Source of the DNA: Sporolituus thermophilus DSM 23256
GTDB taxonomy: Bacteria; Bacillota; Negativicutes; Sporomusales; Thermosinaceae
DNA: 61,141 bases
Direction: 5' to 3'
NCBI RefSeq assembly: GCF_900102435.1
Contig: NZ_FNBU01000017.1
Location: 1-61,141 of the forward strand
Program-made: the position numbers and the translations under genes
Part shown: piece after piece, positions 50,198 through 59,147 of the stretch
How positions within the stretch are numbered: position 1 is the stretch's first letter
How the letters are laid out: every line of letters starts with the position of its first letter
The notes under the pieces: generated by a model
Database searches by the model: none
What the model was told of the DNA's origin: nothing
The model's input: the letters and a program-made list of their open reading frames with translations, nothing else

Positions 50198-51838
50198 TTA
50201 TTTCCTCCTTTTCTGGTAAAATTTTCTAAAAAATGGATCGTCAAAGTAGCGAATTTTCTCCGCCATGATCGGCGGCCGGTTCGCAATGAGAATGATTTCT
50301 TTTTCCCGGTCCAACGCCCGCACCTCGGCCGGATCAAGCAGCGGCCGGCCGGTTTCGCTTTCAGACAGACTTTGCCTCGCCAGCGGGCCAAAACCCGAGT
50401 AGGTCTGCGAATTCACTCGAATCGTTTGCCGTCCGAGGGCTTCGGAGATATGTTTTGCGGTCTCGGCGTCGTTCGGATTCGGTGCGTAGTACACCTGAAC
50501 ATGACAGTTGTCTAGCACTGAAGAACGCTGGCCATAGACGTGGTATATCTGATTCATGGACTGTGCCACGATCAGCGTTTTCACGCCGTATCCAGCAGTG
50601 AACCCGAGGGCCGACTGGAAAAATTCCAGTTTGCCGAGGGCAGGGAATTCGTCGAGCAGGAAGAGGAGCTGCCGGCGAGGTTTTTGGGGCGTTTCAGTCA
50701 GTCGCCGCAAAGCGATGTTCACGATCAGCCGCAGCAGCGGCCGCAATCGCGAAAGGTGAGCCGGTGGGATGATGATGTAGAGCGTGGCTGGCTGTGGGGC
50801 GTGGAGAAGGTCCGCGAAATCCAGATCGTTGGCGCTGGTATTGGCGGCGACAATCGGGTCCCGATAGAGGGAGAGGTAGCTCGCCGCAGTGGAGAGGACC
50901 CCAGACCTTTCGCGCTCATCTTTGGCCAGAATCTCCGCGGCCGCCTGGGCAGCCACCGGGTGCGGACTCGCCAGCATTTCATTCTGAATCGTCGCCCAAA
51001 TGTCTGGCCGCGACAGCCAGGACGCCAGGCCGGCCAGCGTCGCCTGGCCATCACTAGTTGCCTTGAGGTGAAGAATGACACCAGTGAGCAGCGCGTGGCT
51101 GGTTTTCTGCCAGTGGTCTTCGAGGCCGGTTCCATGTGGATCAACGAGAATATCAGCCACCATCTGCGCGTCCTTCACTGAATTCTCGCCCGGCCTGACG
51201 GCGGCGAGAGGGTTCAGCCGACAGAGATGCGGATTTTGGCCCGGCATTTCGGCCGGCGCGAAGCGGTATATTTTTTGCTTCAGCCGCTTCTCGCGGTGGG
51301 CGGCCGTGACGTCGTAGTTTTCCCCTTTCAGGTCGTTTACGATCGCCGACCCCCGCCACACGGTGAGGGTCGGGATGATGACCCCCACGCCCTTCCCGGA
51401 CCTGGTCGGGGCGATGAGGGCGATGTGTTCAGGTCCTGCATGCGCGAGTATGTGGCCGCCTTTCCGACCCAGCACGACGCCGGAAACGTTCTCCTGAATT
51501 AGGTCGGCGTAGTCTTTTCTGCTGGCCCATCGGGCCGAGCCAAACGCCGTGCTCCGCCGGAGTGACGTCCGGTACACTACCGCCAGCCCCACGCCGGCGA
51601 ATAGCCCGACAAGGTATATCAGAAGACCGGTATCGAAAACGGCTGGCGCGGCCGAATACCAGCGCCAAAACCAGATGAGGAAGTCGGCGGGGGAAAATAT
51701 CGCGAAGTCGAATGCGGTGAACAGCGGCGGCGTTGGCGGCCGGCCCAGCGCCGTAGCAACGTAGCTGGCGGCGGCCGAGAGGCCGAGAATATTGGCGGCG
51801 AGAATGAGAAGCGAGGGAACGAGAATTTTCTTCTGCAC
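50198..51838 (-). CDS. traG: TraG/VirD4 type IV coupling protein
   Basis: A 546-aa coupling ATPase. Two N-terminal membrane helices (about 5-25 and 55-80), Walker A APTRSGKGVGVIIPTL, PRRQLLFLLDEFPALGKL (Walker B), and VAQSMNQI. It brings the relaxase-DNA complex to the Trb channel. GTG at 51838 is preceded by AGGGGTG; a TTG six codons upstream is an alternative. Confidence 0.94.
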   Translation of the reverse strand: MQKKILVPSLLILAANILGLSAAASYVATALGRPPTPPLFTAFDFAIFSPADFLIWFWRWYSAAPAVFDTGLLIYLVGLFAGVGLAVVYRTSLRRSTAFGSARWASRKDYADLIQENVSGVVLGRKGGHILAHAGPEHIALIAPTRSGKGVGVIIPTLTVWRGSAIVNDLKGENYDVTAAHREKRLKQKIYRFAPAEMPGQNPHLCRLNPLAAVRPGENSVKDAQMVADILVDPHGTGLEDHWQKTSHALLTGVILHLKATSDGQATLAGLASWLSRPDIWATIQNEMLASPHPVAAQAAAEILAKDERERSGVLSTAASYLSLYRDPIVAANTSANDLDFADLLHAPQPATLYIIIPPAHLSRLRPLLRLIVNIALRRLTETPQKPRRQLLFLLDEFPALGKLEFFQSALGFTAGYGVKTLIVAQSMNQIYHVYGQRSSVLDNCHVQVYYAPNPNDAETAKHISEALGRQTIRVNSQTYSGFGPLARQSLSESETGRPLLDPAEVRALDREKEIILIANRPPIMAEKIRYFDDPFFRKFYQKRRK

Positions 51839-51852
51839 GCATTCACCCCTTT

Positions 51853-53094
51853 TCAAATCGTAATGTCTTTGGCCAAGACGGCGTTCAGGCGGTATCCAGC
51901 CCTGACAGTGATGGTCGGCTTCACATTCAGGTTTTTCTCGATGATTTTCGACATGGTATTTGTGATGGCGTCCACGGCCCCGGCCGCAGCGGCCTGGGCG
52001 GCGTCGCCTGCCTGCCCGGTGGCGGCTGCCGTGGCGGCGGAAACGATGGCGGAGAGTATGGCGGCGTTCACCGTCCGGTTCGTGTGGTGGTCCACTCGGT
52101 CCCTGAATCCTGCGGCACCGGCCGCGTCAGCACCGTAGCCGGCCAGGTTTACCTGCCGGCCGTCCGGCAGGATGATTCTTTCGAAGTCAATTTTCAGCCG
52201 CTCTTGGGCGTAGGCCAGGTCAGTGTCATATTTTCCTACCAGCCGCGACCCGGCGGGTATAAGCACAAAATTCCCTGTGCTTGAGTCGTAAACGTCTTGC
52301 GTGACCATCGCCACCACCACGCCAGGGGCGTCGCTCGAAATGGCCTGCATCAGCACGGCCGGGATGACCGTACCGGCCAAGAGTACGCGGCCGGTGGTTT
52401 CTACCGCTTGGCTGGCGGTGGCCTTTGCCTGGCCGGCGTCGGCACTGTAGACCATGATTTTGCTTCGTCGAGCGTCTTCCTCTGCTTTCTGCTGGGCCTG
52501 CTGCGCCTGCCAGGCGCTTTGGCTGGCGGCGAACTGCTGGACCTGCCAACTGCCTGTGGCCGGCAGGCTGGGCGGCGGAATGAAGGCTGGCGGCGTCGTC
52601 GGCATGGTCGGCTGCCGGACCGGCTGCTGCGGCAGGGCGGCCGGGTTCATTGCCGTCGGCAGTTGCCCGGCTGGCAGCTGCTGGCTTGGAATTTGAAGCG
52701 GCAGTTGCCCTGGTGGCTGTTGGGGCTGGCTTGGTTTTTTCTCGTCGGTTTTTGGCGTTTGCCAAATGGTCGAGATTTGCTGCTCCCGTTGTTGCGCGAG
52801 CGGTGAGCTGGAGCTAGAAGAAAATATTGAGTACCCTACGACACTGGTCACGCCGACGGCGGCAGCCGCAGCAGCCGCCAGGAGCCATTTTTTCACGCCG
52901 ACATAGCGTTGGGAAAAATCGGGGTCGTCATATTCGTCGTCGCTTTCGTCGTCATCGAGGCCGTCGTCGGCGTATTCGTCGTCGCCGTCGGCGGCGTCGT
53001 CGGTTTCTACGTCGTTGTCTTCATCTTCGTATTCCTCGTCCTCGTATTCGTCCTCGTCAGCAGTGCGGCGGCGAAAACGGAATAGGTTCAGCAC
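51853..53094 (-). CDS. trbI: TrbI (VirB10-like) with long acidic N-terminus
   Basis: A 413-aa protein. Residues 10-62 are almost entirely Asp/Glu/Tyr (DEDEYEDEEYEDED and similar), facing the cytoplasm. A single membrane helix follows (about 70-88), then a Pro/Gln-rich periplasmic linker (about 110-180) and a TrbI domain with LAGTVIPAVLMQAISSDAPG and GSRLVGKYD. VirB10 proteins bridge inner and outer membranes. The acidic tail is not usual for the family. Confidence 0.92.
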   Translation of the reverse strand: MLNLFRFRRRTADEDEYEDEEYEDEDNDVETDDAADGDDEYADDGLDDDESDDEYDDPDFSQRYVGVKKWLLAAAAAAAVGVTSVVGYSIFSSSSSSPLAQQREQQISTIWQTPKTDEKKPSQPQQPPGQLPLQIPSQQLPAGQLPTAMNPAALPQQPVRQPTMPTTPPAFIPPPSLPATGSWQVQQFAASQSAWQAQQAQQKAEEDARRSKIMVYSADAGQAKATASQAVETTGRVLLAGTVIPAVLMQAISSDAPGVVVAMVTQDVYDSSTGNFVLIPAGSRLVGKYDTDLAYAQERLKIDFERIILPDGRQVNLAGYGADAAGAAGFRDRVDHHTNRTVNAAILSAIVSAATAAATGQAGDAAQAAAAGAVDAITNTMSKIIEKNLNVKPTITVRAGYRLNAVLAKDITI

Positions 53095-53098
53095 ACTT

Positions 53099-53749
53099 TC
53101 ACCTCCTGATCTTTATCTCACCCTTTACGTTTTCCCAAATAACGGTCAAGCTATCGAAAATATCGTTATCAATTACCAAAAATTGGTTTTTGTAGCGCGC
53201 ATTCACGGCCACGTCTTTACCCAGAATTTTTGCTGCAATACTGGGAATTTCTGGGAAGTTAGGATTGAGCTCGATGAGCGTCTTTTTCACGCCGAAGCCG
53301 CGGATTCGGTATACGCCGGCCGGTTTCAGCCGCGGGTCGCCAGTGTAGGTGTAATCGCAAACGACGGCGTAGGTCCGGGGGTCGAGGTCGATGCGATTTT
53401 CGTCTTTTGCCACCGGGGCGGCGGCAGGGAGGACAACGTCAGGGTCATAGTTTTGGTCTGATGTTACGAGGTAGAGGTGATACCGCTCATTATTGGTAAT
53501 TACTACCAAATCCGTATTTATGACCGACTGCGTTGGTTTTATGTAAATTACATTGTCAACTATTTCCAGCATCAACTTCGTTGAATCGCCGGCGAGGACG
53601 TTCCGCACGATAAGCGGTTGGGAAAACCAAATCTGTGTAAGAAAGCCTGGTTTGAGACAGATTTTTCCTTCGTTCTCGACCAGCCGGGCGGCAAAAGCTT
53701 GGGCGGGGAGAAAAAAGAGCGCCAGCATCAGAACCAGGAGGCGATGCAT
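53099..53749 (-). CDS. trbG: TrbG (VirB9-like) outer-membrane complex protein
   Basis: A 216-aa exported protein: signal peptide 1-20 (LALFFLPAQAFA), an N-terminal beta domain (PTQSVINTDLVVITNNERYHLYL) and a C-terminal VirB9 domain with YTYTGDPRLKPAGVYRIRGFG and NARYKNQFLVIDNDIFD. It forms the outer-membrane core with TrbI. Present here in a Firmicute, it implies an outer membrane. Confidence 0.9.
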   Translation of the reverse strand: MHRLLVLMLALFFLPAQAFAARLVENEGKICLKPGFLTQIWFSQPLIVRNVLAGDSTKLMLEIVDNVIYIKPTQSVINTDLVVITNNERYHLYLVTSDQNYDPDVVLPAAAPVAKDENRIDLDPRTYAVVCDYTYTGDPRLKPAGVYRIRGFGVKKTLIELNPNFPEIPSIAAKILGKDVAVNARYKNQFLVIDNDIFDSLTVIWENVKGEIKIRR

Positions 53750-53750
53750 A

Positions 53751-54389
53751 TTAGTTCACCTCCGCTGTCACTGAAAAATCAGTGACGACAAGGCCCAACG
53801 GGTTTCGCATGATTTGCGCCTGCGGCCACTTCGTTATGTCCATCCGCTTGAGCGTGATGATCGCGACGTACTTCTGCTGCTGTGCCAGCCCGCCTGTGCG
53901 GCTGGCCAGGCGATCCACGAAACGAACCTGATACGAGTCTTTCGAAAGCTGCGAAATACTGAGGATTTCAACGTATGCAACGTAGTCACGCGACAGCTGA
54001 GCGCGGCCGTCGATGACATTTTGAATTTTTTTTGCGACAGCGTCAGAAAGAAATGCGCGAACGTCAGTGATGTTTGCGCGATTCAATTCAGCGTCAGCGG
54101 AAATGGTGTAGATTTTTCGCACGAAATCGCTGAGGAAGTATGAAATCACCTGCGTCGACGGTGAATATGAATTTCGTGAGATGTCTACCACCTTCGTGAC
54201 TTGACCGTCAGCAACTTCGGCGACATAAACGTACGAGTTCACGCTGCTGACGTAGTACACCAGCGCCCCGCCGAGTATTGCCGCGACGGCGGCGAAAATC
54301 AGTGCCGCATTGCGCCAGGCGGTGGCAACCACGACTACCTGGCCGACTCGCCGGTCCCATTCATTTTGCGCTGCTTTGTACCGGTCCAT
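53751..54389 (-). CDS. trbF: TrbF (VirB8-like) inner-membrane protein
   Basis: A 212-aa protein with one N-terminal membrane helix (about 28-48) and a periplasmic VirB8 domain containing YFLSDFVRKIYTIS, QVRFVDRLASRTGG and NPLGLVVTDFSV. It nucleates the channel assembly. First gene of the leftward trb operon; ATG after GGAGGGG. Confidence 0.92.
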   Translation of the reverse strand: MDRYKAAQNEWDRRVGQVVVVATAWRNAALIFAAVAAILGGALVYYVSSVNSYVYVAEVADGQVTKVVDISRNSYSPSTQVISYFLSDFVRKIYTISADAELNRANITDVRAFLSDAVAKKIQNVIDGRAQLSRDYVAYVEILSISQLSKDSYQVRFVDRLASRTGGLAQQQKYVAIITLKRMDITKWPQAQIMRNPLGLVVTDFSVTAEVN

Positions 54390-54780
54390 TTGCCCCTCCT
54401 TTTTTCACGGTTTTTAAAAAAATTCATGGTCAGAATTTCACCTTCTTTTTCTCGGTTTTTTGAAAATTCGTATGTAAAAAGTTTAGTTTTTTGTGTTCAA
54501 AAAACGCAAAAAATCAGTGCATTTTGGCAAATTCCCATTTTTTTAATTTCAAAAAAAGACCGGGCGATTTTCGCCCGGTTTCATTTTGATTTTTTTAAAA
54601 AATGGAGGTGAAAAATTACCCGGCATGATGGCGGAAAACCGATGTTTTCAAAAAAGAATGATGGATGAATTTCATCCGGCAGTTTTCCGTGAAAATGCGT
54701 GTTTCAGAGAAAAAGTACGCTGAAATTTTGCAATATACGGTTTTCGGTCAGTAGACTATCAGTAGCGTCAGGTCATGTAA
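54390..54780. other. Intergenic control region between trbF and the relaxase gene
   Basis: AT-rich, with recurring A and T runs. It contains the hairpin ACCGGGCGA-TTT-TCGCCCGGT (54559-54579), which ends in TTTC and can act as a terminator against read-through. The trb promoter must lie at about 54400-54550, but no clear -35/-10 pair was identified. No gene. Confidence 0.5.
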
Positions 54781-54842
54781 TGCTCACTTAGGCGTTTCTC
54801 ACAGAGTGAGAAACGCAATTCGCCGCCTGGGACGGCGGCGAA
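54781..54842. other. Putative oriT: two adjacent inverted repeats
   Basis: GCGTTTCTCAC/GTGAGAAACGC (54792-54802 and 54806-54816) is a perfect 11-bp inverted repeat. TTCGCCGCC/GGCGGCGAA (54819-54827 and 54834-54842) follows. They lie 42 nt before the relaxase gene, where MobQ-type transfer origins are normally found. The nick site itself is not identified. Confidence 0.6.
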
Positions 54843-54884
54843 CTCAACTGCGTTGCCAAAAAACCGCGAAAAAAGGAGAAGAAC

Positions 54885-56594
54885 ATGGCTACCTATCACT
54901 TCGAGATGAAACCTGCTTCCCAACTCCTAGCTAGCGCCCAGGCAAAATACGAGTACATCACCCGCACCGGCCGCTACCGCGCTGGTCAGCGGAAAAATGA
55001 CCTCATCCACGTGGAAAGTCAGAATATGCCGGAATGGGCAAAAGAAAACCCGGCCGAGTTTTGGGAGGCGGCCGACCGCTATGAGCGGGCGAACGGAAAT
55101 ACCTACCGCCAAATCATCGCTGCGCTGCCGGTGGAGCTCACGCACGAGGAGCATGTGGAACTGGTCCGCGAATTCGTCCAGAAACACCTCACCAACCACA
55201 CAGTGACGTTCGCGATCCATGAAAACGCAGCTTTCCTGGCCACGGCGCTGGGCGACAACTTCGACGGGGAACACATTCTACAGAAAAACCCTCATGTCCA
55301 CATCATTTTTTCGGAGCGCGTGAACGACGGCATCGAGCGGCCGGCGGAGCAGTATTTTCGCAGATACAACCCAAAACAGCCTGAACTCGGCGGGGCGAAA
55401 AAGGAACGCTCTTGGTCCTCCTTGGACCGAGCGGGAAAACTTCGCGAGTTGCGCGAGTCATGGACTGAAATCCAAAACCGTGCCCTGGAGCGGGCCGGCC
55501 ATGAGGCCCGCGTCGACCACCGCACCCTGGCCGAGCAGGGCGTCGACCGCGAGCCAGAGCCTCGCATCCCTGTTCTCTACCTGCGGCAGGAGGTGCGGGA
55601 AGCGATTCGCTATGCTTGGACAGGCCGGAGTTTCGTCGAAATGGAAGAAAAACGGCGGGAATACATCCAGTCCCGCGGTGACATTCGCCTTCAGCTGATT
55701 TTCCTTCGCCGCCAGCTGGCCGGCGTGGAGAGAAGCCTCAGTCACGCCCAGGCCCAGGCGGTGGCCAATTCCCTCGAACTCATCGACCGCCGCGCCACCG
55801 CTCCCGCGCTGATGGCCATCGAGCAGGCCCCGGCACACATCCTGCGCCGATTGCCGGCGCACCCCGCGGCAGCAAGCCGCCTGCTGGCGCCAGAGCGCCC
55901 GGCGCAAGAGCGCCTCACGCAGTCGACATCCAGCCGCGTGGAAGGGGAAAGGCAGCCAGCGTCGCAAGCTCCGCAGCCTGCCCCAGAGCCAGCCCGGCAG
56001 CAGCTGGACCCGGCAAAATACTACTCGAAAGAGGAAATCCTGGCCATCGTCGAAGGACAGGTGCGACGGTTTGAACAGCTTATTTCCCAATACATGGAAA
56101 ACGCAAAGAAACTGGAAAAAGAAAAAGTCAGGACAGACGAGCAATGTCGGGGCATTGCCCTGGCGCGGGCAACAAAGGGGATATACACAAAAGTCAAAAA
56201 CCTAGAAAAAGAAGGAAAAGAGGACACAGAAGAATATCGTGCGCTGCGAAATCAACTGGGTGAAATGCTGAAAAAGCCAGCGGTTCAAAAGAAAGCGCTG
56301 GAAGTGTTTTCGCGCGTGCAAGCTGACAGCCGAGCTACACAAGAATTAGTGATGGGCTACATAAACAGCATAAAGCTGTTGGGCGAGTCTACTGCGAAAC
56401 TGCTGGCCATACGGGAAAAACTGGTCCATGCCGATGTCCAGATCAGCCGTCAGGTCCGGCCCCACGACGTTCTCCAGAGCCTCTCGAAGGCCCTGGAAAA
56501 AGCAGAAGCCGGCCGCAGCCAGGGCCGCAGCCGGGTCCAGGTCCGACTGGGCGATGACGACGACCGGCGACGTGGGCATGGGCGAGAGTTTTAA
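54885..56594 (+). CDS. MobA/MobL (MobQ) family relaxase
   Basis: A 569-aa relaxase. The N-terminal nicking domain (1-230) has the region around AKYEYITRTGRY (candidate catalytic tyrosine), ALPVELTHEEHVELVREF and the metal-binding histidines in NPHVHIIFSERV. A linker rich in Gln/Pro/Ala (about 320-370) and a coiled-coil C-terminal half follow. No helicase domain. It nicks oriT and pilots single-stranded DNA to TraG. It is divergent from the trb operon, with oriT between. ATG after AAAGGAGAAG. Confidence 0.92.
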   Translation: MATYHFEMKPASQLLASAQAKYEYITRTGRYRAGQRKNDLIHVESQNMPEWAKENPAEFWEAADRYERANGNTYRQIIAALPVELTHEEHVELVREFVQKHLTNHTVTFAIHENAAFLATALGDNFDGEHILQKNPHVHIIFSERVNDGIERPAEQYFRRYNPKQPELGGAKKERSWSSLDRAGKLRELRESWTEIQNRALERAGHEARVDHRTLAEQGVDREPEPRIPVLYLRQEVREAIRYAWTGRSFVEMEEKRREYIQSRGDIRLQLIFLRRQLAGVERSLSHAQAQAVANSLELIDRRATAPALMAIEQAPAHILRRLPAHPAAASRLLAPERPAQERLTQSTSSRVEGERQPASQAPQPAPEPARQQLDPAKYYSKEEILAIVEGQVRRFEQLISQYMENAKKLEKEKVRTDEQCRGIALARATKGIYTKVKNLEKEGKEDTEEYRALRNQLGEMLKKPAVQKKALEVFSRVQADSRATQELVMGYINSIKLLGESTAKLLAIREKLVHADVQISRQVRPHDVLQSLSKALEKAEAGRSQGRSRVQVRLGDDDDRRRGHGREF

Positions 56595-56615
56595 TCACAT
56601 TTTATTTGTGATTAA
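56591..56615. promoter_or_regulatory. 9-bp palindrome TTAATCACA...TGTGATTAA at convergent gene ends
   Basis: Perfect arms around TTTTATT; overlaps the relaxase stop and lies at the stop of the convergent 126-aa gene. It may be a weak terminator, or an operator related to those at 44109 and 56999-57034. Confidence 0.4.
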
Positions 56616-56982
56616 GCATATCATAGCCCAGCAGTTTCGGGTCTACGGGTTTCTTTACTTTCACCTTTTTTATATTGGCGGCGGCCGTGGCGATGGCATC
56701 GGCCAGGTCGCGGTCGCCAGCTAACACCGCCAGCGTTTCGGCGTGTTCGAGGTATGCGGCGACATCTTTTTTTACTTCTTCAGCTTTTGGTCGGTCCAGC
56801 TCGTCAATTTTAGCTGCCAGCCTTTTTGTTTCGTCATAATCAGAAATGTAATTAGACAGCTCTTTTTTGGCGGTAATGGGGTCGGAGGCAAGATAGATAC
56901 TGGTATTGACCACCCGTTTTGTATCTTTGTCCCACCGCGACGACTTCAGATAAAAGGCGTTTTTACGTTTTTCAATATACAT
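56602..56982 (-). CDS. Hypothetical element-encoded protein
   Basis: A 126-aa protein beginning MYIEKRKNAFYLKSSRW, followed by SIYLASDP and a helical Ala/Asp/Lys-rich C-terminus. The N-terminus resembles the first beta strands of some integrase-arm or SH3-like folds, but I recognise no family. The ATG at 56982 follows GAGGTG by 5 nt. Its promoter region carries several TAATCA/TGATTA half-sites, so it may be autoregulated. Confidence 0.6.
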   Translation of the reverse strand: MYIEKRKNAFYLKSSRWDKDTKRVVNTSIYLASDPITAKKELSNYISDYDETKRLAAKIDELDRPKAEEVKKDVAAYLEHAETLAVLAGDRDLADAIATAAANIKKVKVKKPVDPKLLGYDMLNHK

Positions 56983-56998
56983 AATCACACCTCGACAT

Positions 56999-57034
56999 AT
57001 GATTATAAATTAATCATAATATATTTTGTGATTA
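56999..57034. promoter_or_regulatory. Overlapping TAATCA/TGATTA palindromes upstream of the 126-aa gene
   Basis: ATGATTATAAATTAATCAT (56999-57017) is a perfect palindrome. TAATCATAATATATTTTGTG ATTA (57011-57034) shares its second arm, giving three half-sites in 36 bp just before the start. This arrangement is typical of an autoregulated operator. Confidence 0.5.
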
Positions 57035-57073
57035 TATGCAAGACAAAACAAAACACCTGGTTGGCCAGGTGTT

Positions 57074-57742
57074 TTAAGGATTTATTTTATATATACCAGC
57101 TATACCTGCAAAGAATTTATCCATGCACTTATTTGTAGCTTCAACGGTAGCGTGTTTTGGACTTACTCCTCCAAAAATGCCTATTGTTACGGCAGAAGAT
57201 GAACCTTGTTCAGCTAAAACTTGATTAAATACGTATTCGCCTTTTTTCACATCAACATATTTAGCCTTCATGGCTAAGTCAATTTTTATTTTGCCCGCAC
57301 CTACGCCAATTCCAAAACCGCTTGCGCCAGCTTTAATCGGTTCTAATGAGAAAAACATAATATAATCGGCGTCAAACTTTTTGCCGAGAGCTATTAGTTC
57401 ATTTAGAACAGGAGCATCATAATTCTCGAAAGGGAATTCTTTAACCGTTTTATCAATTTTTTCGCCTTTTAATAATATAAATTTGTCGGCGGAAAATTGT
57501 TTTTCAACCCGCTCATTTATAGTTTCTATAGCGGCAGTACTGTATTTTTTGTGTAGTCCTGAACGATCAACTATAGGCAAAAAAACAACTTTAGGTCGGG
57601 TATCATCTTGTTGATTAAACTTAAAATTAAAGTTATATTCATCAGTAGTTGGGTTTGCATATACAAAATTTGTCAAAAATAATAAACATAATAGTGCAAT
57701 CAATAACAGTTTCTTTTGATTAATTTGATTAAAAAGATTCAT
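57074..57742 (-). CDS. Exported protein with possible CsgG/LpoB-like fold
   Basis: A 222-aa protein with a signal peptide (1-29, LLLIALLCLLFLTNFVYA). The mature part has KVVFLPIVDRSG, then ELIALGKKFDADYIMFFSLEP, a pattern seen in CsgG, LpoB and GNA1162-type periplasmic proteins (beta strand, helix, ADY beta strand). The C-terminus has a Gly-rich FGIGVGAG. It is AT-rich. A short relative of this pattern is found in the protein at 58569-59147. Role in conjugation or envelope unknown. Confidence 0.65.
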   Translation of the reverse strand: MNLFNQINQKKLLLIALLCLLFLTNFVYANPTTDEYNFNFKFNQQDDTRPKVVFLPIVDRSGLHKKYSTAAIETINERVEKQFSADKFILLKGEKIDKTVKEFPFENYDAPVLNELIALGKKFDADYIMFFSLEPIKAGASGFGIGVGAGKIKIDLAMKAKYVDVKKGEYVFNQVLAEQGSSSAVTIGIFGGVSPKHATVEATNKCMDKFFAGIAGIYKINP

Positions 57743-57969
57743 GTCACAATATCCTCCTTTTCACTGTTTTGATTTAATTTTTTGTTAGCTTAAGCTGTCT
57801 ATAATTAAATCCCTCCCGTTTTTAATAGTCTTAAATAATTTTATTTTTCAATAAATCTAGTTTTTTCCTGCAGATATGCAAAAAAAATTAACGTAGTTAC
57901 CCAGATAAAGCCGCCAATGTGTATTAGAAACTTTCAAAATAAAAATCTCTGGGGAATTCCCAGAGATTT
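57743..57969. other. AT-rich intergenic region
   Basis: About 230 bp with no supportable gene. Contains AATCTCTGGGGAATTCCCAGAGATT at about 57944-57969, a perfect hairpin directly after the next leftward gene, which probably terminates it. Confidence 0.55.
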
Positions 57970-58542
57970 TTAGCGCGGCTGGGGCAGTACATATTGCCCC
58001 TGCTGCTGCCTCAACTCCGCCTGTTGGCGATCCCGCTCTGCGGCAATTTTCTGCAACCATTCCTGCCGCTCCTCGGCAATTTTTTGTGGATTTTTCCATT
58101 TTAAGCCGGGCATGTCAGGGTACTCGTATTCCTTTGCTTCCCTCGGCTGGTCGGGGTCCACTAACATGGGCCGGAACTTTACTTTGTCAGTGTCTACCGT
58201 TACGGTCGCCTCAACCTCAATGATGGTCTGCTGCCCGTTTTGTACCGGCGTTTCGATGCGATCACCGGCCTGAACGGGCTTATTTCCACCACGACCACCG
58301 CCTGGCGGGATGGGGAGTAAATTCAGATTTCCCGCTCCAAAATTCAGGATATGGAAGTTGCCCACGCCTGAGTGGATGGCTCCTAAACCAGCATTAGGAG
58401 CACTTGGTGCAATCTGGAAACCGGTTTGCAGCGCAGTGCCAACCATAACCATCACGACCACCGACACAAAAATTTTAAATATGCTTTTTTTGCCTGATCT
58501 GTCATGGAAAATATAAGTGTAAAATAATTCCAAGCAAATCAC
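57970..58542 (-). CDS. Hypothetical membrane-anchored or exported protein
   Basis: A 190-aa frame. A hydrophobic segment (about 20-42; IFVSVVVMVMVGTALQTG) could be a signal anchor. Residues 60-90 are Gly/Asn/Pro-rich, 90-130 form likely beta strands (IIEVEATVTVDTDKVKF), and the end is a helical Gln/Glu/Arg coiled coil. No family recognised. Start uncertain: GTG at 58542 or TTG at 58533. It lies between two exported-protein genes. Confidence 0.55.
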   Translation of the reverse strand: MICLELFYTYIFHDRSGKKSIFKIFVSVVVMVMVGTALQTGFQIAPSAPNAGLGAIHSGVGNFHILNFGAGNLNLLPIPPGGGRGGNKPVQAGDRIETPVQNGQQTIIEVEATVTVDTDKVKFRPMLVDPDQPREAKEYEYPDMPGLKWKNPQKIAEERQEWLQKIAAERDRQQAELRQQQGQYVLPQPR

Positions 58543-58568
58543 ATCCTTTTGTCTACTTAGGAATAATT

Positions 58569-59147
58569 TTAGCTGTTTGGCGTAGTTAAAAACAATTTTT
58601 GATTTAAAATTTCTTTTACGTTTTTAAAAATTTTACCGTAACCGTTTTGGGGATAATTTTTTCGGAATTCGTATTTTTCAAGAGAAATAATCATTTTATC
58701 GTCAAAAATATATCCTTTTTGGCCATTTTCGTAAATTTTCATCGTATCACGAGAAAGGATCAATTTTTTACCGTGATTTGTAAACTTTCCATCTTCCGAG
58801 TAGTGGAATACAACTACATCCGCCCCAATTTTTTTCGCAATATACGTGGGGGCCGGATTTTCACGAAAAGCGGCGCAAACTAACGAGTAGTCGAGAAATT
58901 CGTATTTTTCGTCAGATTGTTCGCGATAAAAGCCGGGGAAAAACTTTTGCGCCCGGTCGTGGTCGGCCAATTTACCGCGATACAGAGGTACAAACGCAAT
59001 TTTAATTTTTTGCGCCTGCACTGCCTGGGCGGCCTGGTCCGCGACCGGCTGCCCCTCCTGCCCCAAATCCGGGGCCGCCAGCGCCGGAGCGGCGAAAACC
59101 AACGCCAAAACCAAAACCAAAACTAAATTAAGCATTTTCCTCATCAT
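58569..59147 (-). CDS. Exported protein with KIKIAFVPLYRG motif
   Basis: A 192-aa protein starting after GGGAGG. Signal peptide 1-24 (LVLVLVLALVFAAPALA). The mature region KIKIAFVPLYRG, then YIAKKIGADVVVFHYSEDG, shows the same beta-helix-beta plan as the 222-aa protein at 57074-57742, suggesting a shared fold. Overlaps the sigma-like gene by 20 bp, so the two are probably one operon. Confidence 0.65.
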   Translation of the reverse strand: MMRKMLNLVLVLVLALVFAAPALAAPDLGQEGQPVADQAAQAVQAQKIKIAFVPLYRGKLADHDRAQKFFPGFYREQSDEKYEFLDYSLVCAAFRENPAPTYIAKKIGADVVVFHYSEDGKFTNHGKKLILSRDTMKIYENGQKGYIFDDKMIISLEKYEFRKNYPQNGYGKIFKNVKEILNQKLFLTTPNS

